The notes beneath the pieces are model-generated. The model worked only from the letters and a program-made list of their open reading frames with translations, was not told the DNA's origin and made no database searches. From positions 48,755 to 112,754 of the forward strand of contig JAIVFJ010000209.1 of the NCBI GenBank assembly GCA_025765615.1: DNA of 64,000 nucleotides, written 5' to 3'. A program made the position numbers and the translations under genes. This document shows positions 11,673 through 22,446 of the stretch, piece after piece; position 1 is the first letter of the stretch; every line of letters begins with the position of its first letter. The stretch is from Zopfochytrium polystomum (Eukaryota > Chytridiomycota > Chytridiomycetes > Chytridiales > Chytridiaceae).

Positions 11673-12383
11673 CAGACTGTGTGGATGAGTTTTAAAATCG
11701 AATTAGTGCAGTTGTTGTTCTCACCAAAAATGTCTGTCTGGCATTGAACTGACATAATTGTAAGCAAGAGAGCCCAGACAGAGCAGCCAGAACCTAAAGG
11801 TAAAGATTCATTGAGAAAGACAAAAATGCCTATAAGAAAAAAAAAAAAGAACATAGGAGGAAGAAAACTTCAGGAACGATATCAAAAAGGGAAGAGTGTT
11901 GATTCCTTGATAATTAAAACAGGAAACCTTTGGGGACAGGGCCAAGACTTGCATCAGTCTGGAAATTATGTTGTTTCTTTCTTTCCAACCAACGTACATC
12001 TGCTTGGGCAGGACATTCTCTGGTGCAACGACAATATGATATCTACTTAATTACTGTTCAATTTGGCACAAATTTGTTAAGTGCTGAGATTTGAGCCAGG
12101 GAAACCAACTTCCTGTCGACGGTGGCCTCATTGGCGCCGCTGATGCGACTTACACTAAGGAAAGCAGCAGTTTGCCAGATTCCAATGTCTGGGAAAGGCT
12201 GAAGTCCTCCTGGTCATTGAGTCTGGAAAGTTAAACTAAGCCTGAATCTTCATTATTAGCCCCCTGGCAGTCTCTAATTTGCATCAGAAACTGTTCAAGT
12301 CAGTCCCAAACAGCCCAGCATGGGCATTTTAGGTAGGCTCTTTTGCAAAATTTTTTTGGTCAAACACTTTTGCTTGGTCCATC
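11673..12383. other. Spacer
   Basis: No gene is seen. Bases 12088-12158 are related to 13125-13201: both contain GAGATTTGAGCC and end GCGACTTACACTAAG or a close variant. This is a short dispersed repeat, perhaps tRNA-derived. Confidence 0.35.
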
Positions 12384-12533
12384 TGTAAACAATCTACTCC
12401 GAGTGAGTGAGTGGAAGGAGTGAATGAAGTGAAGATGTGTGTTTGTGGGTGGTCCTTCTCCCCAACGTGGAGGGAAAGAAAAAACTCTGTTATGAATTAT
12501 TGATACATGATGATGATATACACGCTGTAATAG
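12384..12533 (+). mobile_element. LTR family 2, 3'-truncated copy
   Basis: It starts TGTAAACAATCTACTCCGAG and follows the family sequence (AGTGGAAGGAGTGAATGAAG, GGTCCTTCTCCCCAAC, GATATACACGCTGTAATAG), then diverges. The complete family member at 31673-32090 defines the element. Confidence 0.7.
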
Positions 12534-12882
12534 TTGCCCAGCCAGGTTGTCAGCATGGACACCCTTAGCAACGTTGAGTCAATTACGTGATGTTATCATT
12601 CCACTGGTTCCTCTGAATTGGATTTTTTCAGGATTATATCAGGAAATGGACCCTTTTGACCTAACCTAACTGAGCCCCCAAGCTTTAAACTACACACCTT
12701 TGTTGTTGTCTGCATGACCATTCTTGGCATTCGACGTATGTCCAGCTGCACAGCCATTTGGTATGGCCCATTCCCTCCCCCTTACCTTATCTTGGACTGT
12801 CTTCAGACACTGAGTATTGTCACTGGTGCTTGCACAAGAACAGTACAAGTGGGACAACCAGTTTGCAGCCCATATGCAAGCT

Positions 12883-12969
12883 CCAACCATAGCTCAGTTG
12901 GAAGAATGACTGTAATGGTTTCTGCCTGGTGCCATCATGAGGTCCCCAGTTCGAACCTGGGTGGTCGGA
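12883..12969 (+). tRNA. tRNA-Tyr(GTA) with intron
   Basis: The acceptor CCAACCA/TGGTCGG has one mismatch. The D-arm AGCTCAGTTGGAAGA is normal, the anticodon loop CTGTAA gives GTA, about 20 intron bases follow, and the T-arm CCCAGTTCGAACCTGGG is perfect. Eukaryotic tRNA-Tyr genes usually carry an intron. Confidence 0.75.
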
Positions 12970-13461
12970 TGCCCTATACTCAGTACTGAATGCTCATTTG
13001 TTCATTCCAAGCTCCTGCAACTGATATGCGCTCCACGTGTGACACAATTTGGGTGGTGGTGCCAACTGCTGATAATCTCCTCTTTTGCAACCAGAAAGCA
13101 GTCCCCATGCTTGTCTGTGGTTGTGTTGAGATTTGAGCCTAGGAAGCCAGCTTCCTATGTCAACAGCAGCCTCGTCGCTGGCACCGATGCTACTTACACT
13201 AAGTCGGGTAAGCCGAAAGGCCTAATCTGAATCCAACAAAAAGGGTTAAGTCAGCGGTGATTCTAGCTTAGCTTTCCTAAGCTTCGCCAGCAAGGACAAT
13301 TCGATTAGAATCACACTCAATGGGTTCAGAGAAATGTTGAACTGGGGCAGTTCACAGCTACCCCAGTTCAGCTGACTTTTTTCTGAACCAATGTTGAACC
13401 AGGGCAGCTTACAGCAGCTCCAGGTCAGCTGACTTTTGTCTCTGTGTGCACCATTTGTCTG

Positions 13462-13505
13462 CTCCTGTCACAGGGTAGACCCGGGTTCAATTCCCGGACT
13501 AGGAG
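13462..13505 (+). pseudogene. 3' half of a tRNA-Asp(GTC)
   Basis: An anticodon arm with CCTGTCAC (GTC), a perfect T-arm CCGGGTTCAATTCCCGG and the 3' acceptor ACTAGGA are present. The D-arm and 5' acceptor are missing, so it is a truncated copy. Confidence 0.6.
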
Positions 13506-14293
13506 TAGAGTTGAGTGTTTCTGTGGCAAGCACGCAACTGGGTGGCTTTCTACTTTGCCCTTCTAAGTGATCATCAGATGATTCTGAGGGGAAATTCTCA
13601 AGGGCAACCTGCTTTAGCCCAAACCTCCAGTTGTACAGCAGTGCTGGCACAAGTACGAGCTTGAGCCTTGGATACTCCAGGAATTCCAGGACTTGCCACT
13701 GCCAGTATTGTAAAAGAGGGAGATTAAGTTATGCAGGCACTATTCCAACTTTTCAAACAAACACAAAGCACAAACAGGTGCTATTCAGAACAATGGTATG
13801 GCTGAGCAAATTCCCCTGCTGTAGAAGAGGATTGTACTTCTTTTTTTGTCCTTACAAATGCTTTTCCTTTTCTTTTTTTTCCCCAGCATTGCAACTTTTT
13901 TCATCAACAATGAGAAATAGAAAATATCTCATGGTATCAGAAACCTTGCCGCTTTTGCTGCTTCTGCATCAACGCTGTGGCAGCTCCTGCAGGCCAGTCT
14001 GCCAGTTGCCTGCCAAACCAATCTCTCACCGTTTTTGGACTGCCACATTGTTGTTCTGCAGCCAAGACACAGCCACACGTGGCCCAGGCACCCACACCTT
14101 GGGGGAGACACTGCACCAAACACCAGGGAGAACAGTGGAGTCACATGTTGGACTTCTTTGGCGATTGCTCCTTTTCTTGCTCTTGATGGAAACATGAGAG
14201 GAGTGGAGAAATGAAAAAACGAGAAAAATTTGCAAGGACATGTCCAATGTAATTCACAATTCACAGCTACCGCAGGAGCTTGCAGCACCACCT
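13506..14293. other. Spacer
   Basis: No recognisable protein or RNA gene. Long frames around 13631-14290 on both strands are composition artefacts with no domain. Confidence 0.35.
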
Positions 14294-14364
14294 TGCAACA
14301 GCCGAGAATCGGACCCAGGTCTACCGCGTGGCAGGCGATAATTCCACCACTGAACCACTGTTGC
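14294..14364 (-). tRNA. tRNA-Gly(GCC)
   Basis: Acceptor GCAACAG/CTGTTGC with discriminator A, D-arm TGGTTCAGTGGTGGAATTA, anticodon stem-loop CGCCTGCCACGCGG (GCC), and a B-box with C in place of one T (GGGTCCGATTC). The stems are mostly paired. Confidence 0.85.
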
Positions 14365-14750
14365 CCTTGATGTTTGTGACAACCGTTAAAACATTATTTG
14401 CAGTGTTTCTGGAAGAACATCAAGACCCAGAAAGAGCCCTCATTCCATGCCCCACTAGTGTCCTTTGCTTGAAAGAAATTTGATTGGTGTGTGGATCAGT
14501 GCCAGCCAGCACCAGTGCAATGCATCTCTGCAAGATGGCTGCAGCCAATCATGCATCAAACTCTACCAGCCACAAGAATATTTATAAGCAGCTTGACTGA
14601 AGGAATAAGCAAATGACAGAGGTGCCGTAAACAAAGGTAAACTATGTGATCAGACACAACAATCACTGTCAGCACAGCAACACCAATCCCATGAAGATCT
14701 TCAAAATCCAATCGTGAGCGCAATCAGTAAAGGCATCCTTGGCTAACCAG

Positions 14751-14833
14751 TGCGCTGACCGGGAATTGAAGCCGGGGCTGATGCTATCTCCCAAGGGTGG
14801 AAGGCGTCTATTTTACCACTAAACTACCAGCAC
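14751..14833 (-). tRNA. tRNA-Gly(TCC) with short intron
   Basis: Acceptor GTGCTGG/TCAGCGC (with G-T pairs) and discriminator A, D-arm TAGTTTAGTGGTAAAATA, anticodon loop CTTCCAC (TCC), about 12 intron bases, and T-arm CGGCTTCAATTCCCG. One mismatch lies in the anticodon stem. Confidence 0.72.
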
Positions 14834-15387
14834 CTTTTTCTGTTGCTTGGAGTTGTTATTCTAGAACCCATCCTGTTGCCAACCAAGGCCAAGCATCATG
14901 TTCCTTGCAATGTTTGCCACCATTGGCAGCACTTTAGCCAGCCATCTCACCCATGGTTAGGAACTCAAAAGCGCTTGTTCATACAGGTTTGACAAATAGC
15001 CAATGCCACCAGAGGGGTTTGCTGTGTGTGTCCTGAAGCTGTGCAAACAACAAACCAGAATCAACAGAAGGTCCTTGGAGGCAGAAAGAGGAGCTCTACT
15101 CAGGATGGAGGTGGAGCAGCTCACGTTCCAAATCAATACAATTTCGCTATTTGTGACAAAAAGGGCCTTAACGGTTTTGAGTTGTGTAGTAGCTCAGTGG
15201 TGATGGCACAGCCGAATCTGTGCGCTGACCCCAAAGCCCAGCAGAGGAGCAGGAGTGTGAGCACCTCCCCTGTGCTCCCCAGTGTGCCTCACCAGGAGAA
15301 CCATCTTCCTGCCATACGACTGTACAGAATTGCCATTTCTCCTTTGATGGAGAAAGTGCTCCAACCAGCCAGTGGAAGGGAATGGGG
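14834..15387. other. Spacer
   Basis: Nothing recognisable apart from an isolated A-box-like word near 15187 (TAGTAGCTCAGTGGTGATGG) without a partner T-arm. Confidence 0.3.
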
Positions 15388-15501
15388 TGCTCTGGGTGAG
15401 AGTCAAACTCACGACCTTCGGATGACTGTGTGGAGGAGCACCTGTGCGACCAGGTGTGCCATGTATGAGACCGACGCTTTAACCAACTAAGCCACCAGAG
15501 C
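15388..15501 (-). tRNA. tRNA-Met(CAT), elongator type, with long intron
   Basis: Acceptor GCTCTGG/CCAGAGC with discriminator A, D-arm TGGCTTAGTTGGTTAAAGC, and anticodon stem TCGGT/ATCCGA around loop CTCATAC (CAT). About 38 extra bases after the anticodon form the longest tRNA intron in the window. The T-arm is GTGAGTTTGACTCTCAC. The A1:U72 pair and other marks of initiator tRNA are absent. Confidence 0.82.
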
Positions 15502-17240
15502 CATCACACAAGTGGGTGCGCTTTATGTCTTGTTGTGTGCCTGCCATTTTCTTACTTGTTTTAGTGGAACATGGCTGGAGGATTCTCCTCATGTCACGCA
15601 ATCAGCATGCAAGTTTTGTTAGCTAACTTGGCACCATTTCTTTTCATGAAAACAAACCAGGAGAATCACCTTTTTGGATGATTTAAATTTTGTGTTGGGC
15701 CATTGGCAAGCCAAAGCCAGGGACTGAAGTTGTCTGTGGTTCAGTGCAATATCAGGCTGCAGCTGCACATGCAGGTTTGGAGCTGCCAGCAAGTGGCACT
15801 GGTAAGTACCAATTGAAAGTGGCCCATATCCTCTGTTGCAGTTGTTGCCTTAGTTGCGCATAATGTTGTGTGGGTGGCAGGTTGACCAGCACAACGCAGC
15901 ATAGTGCCTTCTGCAGGAATCATACTGATGACCTTATCACAGCAGTAGAAGGCAGCTACCTGCTATCATCTTGCAGTGTTAGTATCACAATTGTTTGTTC
16001 AGTGGCACTGATGACCAACCCGTTGCTGCAGGTGGAGAGTGCAAACTAGTCCGCTTTCCTGACACCCACTCACACGTGGATTCAAGCACAGTCGCATCCA
16101 CGCTCACAAGCATAGTCACACATGCACACCTCCTCACCCTGGGCTGAAGGTGGAAATAGAGCAATGACCTAAATACCAATCCTATCTAATGAAAAGGGCA
16201 AAAGAAAAGAGTCTAGGGGTCACCAGACAGGAGAATGTATTTGGAGTCTACTAAAGCCCATCATCAAACACAAAAGAAACTCTTTACCAAAAAAGAGCAG
16301 CCATCACACATCTAAAAGAAAACACAAGAAAAGTGTGAGAAGGGTGGCACAATCACAAAAGAAAGTGCAAAATACCTCTGGTCCAAGACACAGATAACCC
16401 CAATGGCAAAGCCAAAGGGACTGAATCACTTGGTAAGGAATGAGACTCAGAGCAACAAAAGGGTGCCTAAGGCAGCACCAACCAATCAGTGCAAGCTCCT
16501 TCCTAAGGCAGAAGCCAAGGGGAAGACAGGAGAGTGGGGAGAAAATTGGCCAGGTCTCAACGTGTTGGAAGACACACAGAGAGACAACCAACAACAAACA
16601 ATTAAATTAAGATAAAACAAAAGAAACAGCCAAAAACAAAGGAAAATGCTAATTGACCCTAACCCTAAGGAAAAATCATCAACAGAAAGAGAGAAAAAAG
16701 CCCAGCCTTCTCATACCACTCTATGAGGCATTACATCATGGTAGCTGGGCATCTGGACTTTGCACTTCTCCCACAGAAATGTTTCAGTCCTTAGTCATTC
16801 CAAAAGTGAGGGGTCTATGGCCGATCATAGTGGACTTTGCAGCCCTACAGCCAGCATGTTGTTGTGGCTGAGGAAACGGTGGTTTCTATTCCACCATGTT
16901 GCAGCGGTGGTGGAAGACACCAATTCTGTTGCCAGTTTGTGTCTGGAGGCTGCAGAGGGATGATATCAACTCTTACCTGTGGTGGTGATTTTGGCCAGTG
17001 TGTTGCAACGAGAAAGCAGGAAGAAAACTTGCTTTGTCCTCCTTGCAATGCGCAGATAGGTGATACAATTAAACCACTGGTGATGGCAGTAGACTTTATG
17101 AAGAGCTGAGTTTATCAGTGCATCTGACAAAGGCTAGGCAGAAAGATGCGCCAAAAAGAAAGGACGGTCTGTCTCCCAAGGTTAGCTTGTATGCCACGCG
17201 TGCAGCAATAAAAAATACGTACTAGATATCCATTTTGCCT
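15502..17240. other. Spacer with a short telomere-like tract
   Basis: At 16653-16667 the sequence GACCCTAACCCTAAGG contains two telomere-type CCCTAA units. A tRNA-like word near 16858-16905 is related to one near 19185-19230. No protein gene is supported. Confidence 0.35.
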
Positions 17241-17315
17241 GGGAATCCTCCCATATTAGGAGTATGATTCCTTCTTAGGGTGGAGGAGGTCCCAGGTTAA
17301 AGTCCCAGAAGCCCC
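17241..17315 (+). pseudogene. Degenerate tRNA-Pro(AGG)
   Basis: It matches the proline tRNAs at 26.2 and 35.7 kb from the D-loop (GGAGTATGATTCC) through the anticodon loop TTAGGGT (AGG). The 5' acceptor and D-stem are disrupted and the B-box is mutated (GGTTAAAGTCC). Confidence 0.5.
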
Positions 17316-18164
17316 CTGTGCCTCTACTTCCACCCTGTGGACTCGGATGGTGTGAAGACTCTCAAGTGGAAAATCTTGATAGACTGCTGCACTCACTGGC
17401 TTCTTCGTTGTTGTGAGACTATCCCCACACCTTTGGACCTTGGGATCCAGGACCTAGAGTGAGGGAAAGCAAATAAAGGGTTACCAACTTTATTGGCTGT
17501 TGTCTAGGGAGTGTTTTAACCATACTGCTCGCCTAGCCCACAAAGTATCACTTCTCATCTGTCTAACAGTGGAAGGAATCAACACAAAAAATGAAGAGGG
17601 AGTCAGAGGGGCAATCCTGTGAGGATCAGTGCAAAAGTCTTGCACAAAGCTCCCTAACCCCTGGCAGAAGATAGGTGTCCAACCCTGGGCAAAAGATGCG
17701 CTGTAAGGAAAAGAATGGAACTGGTTGGGAGGCTCAATGACAGAAGGCAGGAAGACAGGAGCATGAGTGTGACAGGAGGGGTGTATTTGTTTGTTTGTTT
17801 GCGATGACAAACAATGAGGAAGAAAAACATAAAGGGAAGGGTCCACCAGAAAAGAGGAGAAGGAAAAGCGATGGGGTCTTTATCTTGCAAAGAGCCCTAT
17901 CTCAAACACAACGAAAACATTTAGTGGTGATGGGACGACAGAATGCGACCAAACATGCCTCATTGAGGTGTCACTGGGGTGCTGCAGAAGGAGACGTTGT
18001 TGCCAGTGACAAGAGGGGTAAAGAGAGAAGTGAGCAGACCATGTAGGGATTGGAAGGTCACCAGCTGGGAACTTGTGCATTGAAACACAAGCAATCAAGA
18101 ATGCGCCACACCCAACCACCCACAGCCACATCCAGTTGACTTGACCAACAGGCTTTTTCACATG
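17316..18164. other. Spacer
   Basis: No gene recognised. Frames on both strands lack domains. Confidence 0.35.
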
Positions 18165-18268
18165 TGTAAACAGTCTACTCTGAGTGAGCGAGTGGAAGGA
18201 GTGAATGAAGTGGAGATGAGTGCTTGTTGGTGGTCCTTCTCCCCAACTTGGAGAGAAAGAGAAAAACT
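18165..18268 (+). mobile_element. LTR family 2, 5' fragment
   Basis: It begins TGTAAACAGTCTACTCTGAG and keeps the first 100 bases of the family, then stops. Confidence 0.65.
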
Positions 18269-18376
18269 AGTAACCTCTTTTTTCTGCCACACATTCCTGC
18301 CACACCCACACCATCAAAAGTCAGGGCGTTTGTCATTTTGGAGGGTCAAGATTAAAACGAAAGGGCTTCGCATAGA

Positions 18377-18436
18377 TCCTAGGTCATCTAATGGTTAAGA
18401 TTCCACCCTCTCGGGGTTCGATTCCCCGCCTGGGAG
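18377..18436 (+). pseudogene. tRNA-Glu(CTC) with internal deletion
   Basis: The acceptor TCCTAGG/CCTGGGA and the T-arm CGGGGTTCGATTCCCCG pair perfectly. The 3' side of the anticodon arm and the variable loop are missing, leaving 60 bases. It lies 138 bases upstream of an LTR. Confidence 0.6.
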
Positions 18437-18573
18437 ATTTCTGCAGTGGTCCAGACTACAAAGGCAGATGATTAAATCTCTTGTGCAATGAATGGGTGTG
18501 GAATACTTGTCACCATTGGGCAAAAGGTGTTTGCTTTCCCAAAGCAAGCAGCTAAGTGGCAGTTGTTCCTGGG

Positions 18574-18845
18574 TGTTATGAATCACCCTCTGGAAACCTC
18601 TGGAACCTTGTGGAACCTTCTTTGTTTTCCTGACTTGTCTTGTTGTCATTGGTATCATTGGATCATTGTATTACTAATTGCTCTTTCTGGAACTTTCTTT
18701 GAGTCTTGACAAGGAAGACTCTCAAGAGGTATAAAAGGGGGATGGGGGACCTGTCCCATCCCTCAAGTGAATTATTGTTTCCAATACAATCATCACTCCT
18801 CTCAGTTCCTTGTCTGCCTTGTCCTGTCCTGCCATGTTCCTGACA
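18574..18845 (+). mobile_element. 5' LTR, heat-shock-element family, copy B
   Basis: It starts TGTTATGAATCACC and ends TTCCTGACA, with the TATA box at 18730 and AAGTGAATTAT at 18765-18775. It carries only four GAA/TTC units. Retrotransposon internal sequence follows directly, so this is a 5' LTR rather than a solo LTR. Confidence 0.85.
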
Positions 18846-18847
18846 TC

Positions 18848-18858
18848 ATAATTCACTT
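18848..18858 (+). promoter_or_regulatory. Self-priming primer-binding site
   Basis: Two bases after the LTR, ATAATTCACTT is the exact reverse complement of AAGTGAATTAT in the LTR (18765-18775), 35 bases after the TATA box where the mRNA should begin. The complementarity is 11 bases and ends sharply on both sides. Tf1/sushi-type chromoviruses prime reverse transcription by folding an 11-base mRNA 5' end onto such a site instead of using a tRNA. The role is inferred from that precedent. Confidence 0.75.
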
Positions 18859-18885
18859 CACCCTCTCCTACTACTCTCTGCCATC

Positions 18886-19119
18886 ATGTCTGACCCAAAC
18901 AACACCTTCCCTGATGCAACTGCCTTCCAAGCCTTGATGGACCAATTGCAAGCCCTTTCAAGACAGACACACCAACTTCAAGAACAAGTCCTTCACCAGC
19001 AGCACCAGCTTCAACAACAACTTCACCAACAAGAACATCAAGCTCTTAAGATCAAGGTGGTTGGGCCTGATGGGTGGCCTGGCTCTACTGGCAAGCACCT
19101 ATTCCCCAAGGCTCTGTGA
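18886..19119 (+). pseudogene. 5' end of a retrotransposon gag gene
   Basis: The ATG at 18886 lies 41 bases after the LTR. The first ~55 residues are hydrophilic and Gln/His-rich with a coiled-coil look (LQALSRQTHQLQEQVLHQQ), typical of the start of Ty3/gypsy Gag. From about 19046 the sequence switches to unrelated repeat DNA (ATCAAGGTGGTTGGG, with a relative near 19985), and a stop follows at 19117. Capsid, protease, RT and integrase regions are absent. Confidence 0.65.
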
Positions 19120-19496
19120 GCTACCCATGATCCCATCAAAACATGTGAACACAACCTGTGCCGCCACAAGTAGCTGATTGCTACATGGTGGAATTGAACC
19201 GCTGTTTCCTCAGCCACAACGAGGCGTTCTAGCCACAATACAAATGCAGCATTGGGATCTTGTGTCTGGTAATTTGTCAAAGAAAAAGCATATGTCTGCT
19301 GATCTGACAGAAGCAAAGCATGGCATTTGTGACCCATTATCAAAAGGTTGTTATGCATTGTATGAGTAATTGGTGTCTGTCTTTCTGGAAGAGAGACTTG
19401 TTCACACTGCCTGGCCCTGGCCCACAGCAACTGATCAGCTACCACTTTTTCAAAGCTTCTTCTATTTGGCTAGCCAGCAGAACAGTCGCATGGAGG
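19120..19496. other. Repeat spacer with tRNA-like remnant
   Basis: Bases 19185-19250 resemble 16858-16905 and contain a T-arm-like GGAATTGAACCGC word, but no cloverleaf could be drawn. Confidence 0.3.
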
Positions 19497-19590
19497 GCCT
19501 TCTTAGCTCAGCTGGCAGAGCGTATCCCTCGTAGGAGGCTACCATGTCCCTGCAAGGATAAGGTTGTCGGTCCGATTCCGGCAGAAGGCA
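19497..19590 (+). tRNA. tRNA-Thr(CGT) with intron
   Basis: Acceptor GCCTTCT/AGAAGGC with discriminator A, D-arm TAGCTCAGCTGGCAGAGC, anticodon stem TATCC/GGATA with loop CTCGTAG (CGT), about 21 intron bases, and T-arm TGTCGGTCCGATTCCGGCA. Confidence 0.85.
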
Positions 19591-20233
19591 CAGACACACT
19601 TTGTGGAGTTTTGGTTTTTTTCATTTGATGACAGTCACAGAGCACATCGTGCCAAGCCAAACGGAACCAGAAGCAGCAACTCTACCATTGCTGCTCTCAC
19701 ATGATGCAACCAGTACCTCGACCTTTGTGAGCCAGGCCACCCCCCACAAGTGCGACTGTGGCTGCTGCAAGGCTTGGCACAGCACAGGAAGCATAGCTTT
19801 ACCCGCAAGTCGTTGGACATCCCTCAAAGCGCTGGAACATGTCGCCAGGGCGGCGGTTTTGGCACAGAAGCGAAAACTGCTGACCTGTGGTGGTGAAAGA
19901 TGGCGAGCACCACGAGGATGAGATGGACTTGATGCAGCTGGTTGAGGTCCCATACAGATCGACTTGAGAGACTGTTGCGTCCTTAGAATCAAGGTGGTCG
20001 GTGGGGTGGCACTGGCCTGTTGCTGTTGGTACCAGTGCAAGCTGGCCTTGATGACAAACACAGCCAACACTGTGCACAGATAGTGAAACAAATCTGCAGC
20101 ACCTTTGCATAGCGCGATGCAGGAGGTTGTCAAAAAAGGAAGGTGTGGCAATGCAGGTGCGCCAGAGAAAGAAATGGGTGGAGCAGCCGCACCAACAAAG
20201 ATTGCAACTATTTTGACCATCTGCGATCGCATA
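19591..20233. other. Spacer upstream of the F-box/WD40 pseudogene
   Basis: No gene is clear. The frame of the following pseudogene is open upstream to about 20105, but its natural ATG is at 20234. Confidence 0.35.
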
Positions 20234-21481
20234 ATGATCTCCGACCCTGATCGTCCGCCACTTCGTGCCAATCAGTCCCACCTGTTCACTCCACAACAGT
20301 CAGAAGCACGCCCACTTCTCCTCGACAACATTCTCGAAGAGGTTCTGCGCCGTGTACTCACGTTTGTGGCATCTGACTTCAAGTCCCTTGCCAGGCTCTG
20401 CTACGCATCAAGGCGCTGGTTGCTCCTAGCTGCCAACGACATGATCTGGCATGCAATGTTCCTCGCCCGCTGGGCCGCTCCTGTGTCGCTTGCAGAGTCG
20501 CCAAACATCCCTGACCGCAGCCAGATGATGACCATTGTCGCAACAGAATCCATTCGCAAGATTGACATCAGCAGTGGCTGCAGTGTTTTGGCTGCAGATG
20601 TCCTGTGGAAAACGCTTTTTCGTGACTGCACTGCCCTCGCTTGGCTACTGTACAGACGGAAAGGCAGACTCAAGTTGGGCAACTCGCGCCGTATTCGTGG
20701 AATCTGCATCGACGCATACTCCATTGTGACTGCACCAAATGACGGCATCCAAATATGGGATTGCGCAACTCAAAACTACGTGTGGACCCCTCGACGCTTC
20801 CGAGAGCGGAGCTTCCAGTGTTGCCTGACACAGAGGCACAATTGTGGGCAGCACTCGTGACAGCGAGGTTAAAGTGTGGAACGCGATGACTGACAAGCTT
20901 GAGGACACTCTCTGGGGGCTCAGTGATTTTGTTGATTTTGTTCACATAAACTAGGATCGCATTATTGGTTCAACCAATGACTGTGTCAACGTGTGGTGCT
21001 GCTTATCAAGACCCATTCTCAAAACTATTACAAAACACATGTACAGCAGTGTCTCATCGCTTTCCCCATTTCTGATGACACAGTCAATGTGCTCTGCCTG
21101 ACTTCAGGTGAAATTGTTCATTCCCAGCAATTTGACAGCCAAATCCGGAGAATTCAGCTCCAAAAATCGATCTTGGCTGTGGGATGTGTGTATGGGGTTG
21201 AGGCTTGGAACATTCAAACTGGCAAGCGCTTGTTTGGCGAAGTTTGCCCCTGCCAGTTGGTCAACCTCAGCCTTCACAGTGGCAACTTGCTGGTTAAAAG
21301 CAAAATTGGACGCACTCTGAGCATTGTGATTTGCGACCTGTCCAACAGCAGAAAAATATTGCAAACTCTCCACCCATCACAACCAACTGTTGATTTCTTT
21401 GCAGGGCTGATTTTGCACGCATCAGGGGTTATGCTTGGCGATGCAGTTAAGTGCCAACTCTCTTCCCACTTGCAAGTATAA
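20234..21481 (+). pseudogene. F-box/WD40-repeat protein, broken
   Basis: From the ATG at 20234 the protein has an F-box-like segment near bases 20310-20460 (NILEEVLRRVLTFVASDFKS, then SRRWLLLAANDMIWH). The first WD40-type blade is near 20690-20780 (IVTAPNDGIQIWDCATQNYV). The frame then shifts at about 20825. The next blades (GSTRDSEVKVWNAMTD; GSTNDCVNVW) are in another frame and are separated by a TAG near 20953. A further shift near 21050 leads to the last frame (ILAVGCVYGVEAWNIQTGKR), which ends at 21481. F-box/WD40 proteins select substrates for SCF ubiquitin ligases. With two shifts and a stop this copy is dead unless unseen introns remove them, and I found no matching splice sites. Confidence 0.75.
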
Positions 21482-21735
21482 TTATCTGTCCTTTCCTTGC
21501 ACTGTTCATAGAACGGCAAGGGATTTTCACAAGGGTGTTCCTTAAGCCCATGAGTTCATGGAGTTGAAGAAATATTCTTGCCTTTTCAGAGCAAGTGAGG
21601 GTCTGTCTGCACAGGTCCAGTGTTTGCGTGGTGAGCAGAGCGTATGTCCATCACTTCCTGCAAGTCCTGGAATCCCAAGTGAAGCAGTGAGCATGCTGCG
21701 GAGGGCGAGATTCAATTGCTAGTCCCTCAGCAACA

Positions 21736-21805
21736 GCCCGGTTAGCTCAGTTTGATAAAGGAAAACGTTATCTTAAGGTCGTGGGTTCGACCCCCACGTC
21801 GGACG
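21736..21805 (+). pseudogene. Degenerate tRNA-Lys(CTT)-like
   Basis: The T-arm GTGGGTTCGACCCCCAC is perfect and the acceptor GCCCGGT/GTCGGAC pairs except for one position. The region around ATCTTAA (CTT) has lost part of the anticodon stem and the D-loop is altered. Confidence 0.5.
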
Positions 21806-21929
21806 TGCTTGGCCCTATTTTCTGGCTTGGTGACAGTTTTCTCTTTCGTCCACAATGTGAGGATCGAAGGGCCTGTTTGGACGACACCCTGTTTTTCAAC
21901 AACCAAACATGTCATCACAATTAACGAGG

Positions 21930-22204
21930 CAGACAAGGAACTGAGAGGAGTGATGATTGTATTGGAACAAAATTCACTTGAGGGATGGGACAGGTCCCCC
22001 ATCCCCTTTTTGTCCCTTTTGAGAGTCTTCCTAACTCAAAGAAAGGTCCAGAAGGAACAATTGGTTTTTACAATGATACCAATGATACCAATGACAACAA
22101 CAAGACAAGTCAGGAAAGCAAAGAAGGTTCCAGAAGGTTCCACAAGGTTCCATGAAGGAATGTTCTAGAAGGTTCCAGAGGTTTCCAGAGGGTGATTCAT
22201 AACA
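21930..22204 (-). mobile_element. LTR, heat-shock-element family, copy C, truncated
   Basis: In reverse orientation it starts TGTTATGAATCACC (at 22204) and carries ten GAA/TTC units without the 45-base duplication of copy A. It loses its last ~25 bases at the 21930 side. The TATA region is mutated and the self-priming word reads AAGTGAATTTT. Confidence 0.8.
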
Positions 22205-22206
22205 CA

Positions 22207-22446
22207 CAGGGCAAAAACCTCTCCTATATTATCTGCTTGAGCAGAGGAGGAGGAAAACTGTTGACACCGGGTTTCCGTTCCACTTAATACTCAGAGTATT
22301 TGTCATCAGCGCAAGCCAGCCCCCAGGTCTGCATTGGCAGTGGCTCGCTCCCCCATGGGCATCGTGAGAACGATAACTGACAGTCACAATAGGTCTGGGT
22401 CCGTCTTGTGCCTCTTGCTGCTAACCATTCAGTTCCGCCTAACAAT
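22207..22446 (+). mobile_element. LTR family 2, 5'-truncated copy
   Basis: It matches the family from CACAGGG(C)AAAAACCTC to the end CGCCTAACA. It lies two bases from copy C of the other LTR family, which suggests nested insertion or deletion. Confidence 0.7.

Noticed and set aside
15187..15260. tRNA starting at the A-box-like TAGCTCAGTGGTGATGG
   Set aside because: No matching B-box, T-arm or acceptor pairing follows.
16858..19250. tRNA genes near 16860-16905 and 19185-19250
   Set aside because: Only a T-arm-like word is shared; no acceptor or anticodon stem could be formed. They may be an old tRNA-derived repeat.
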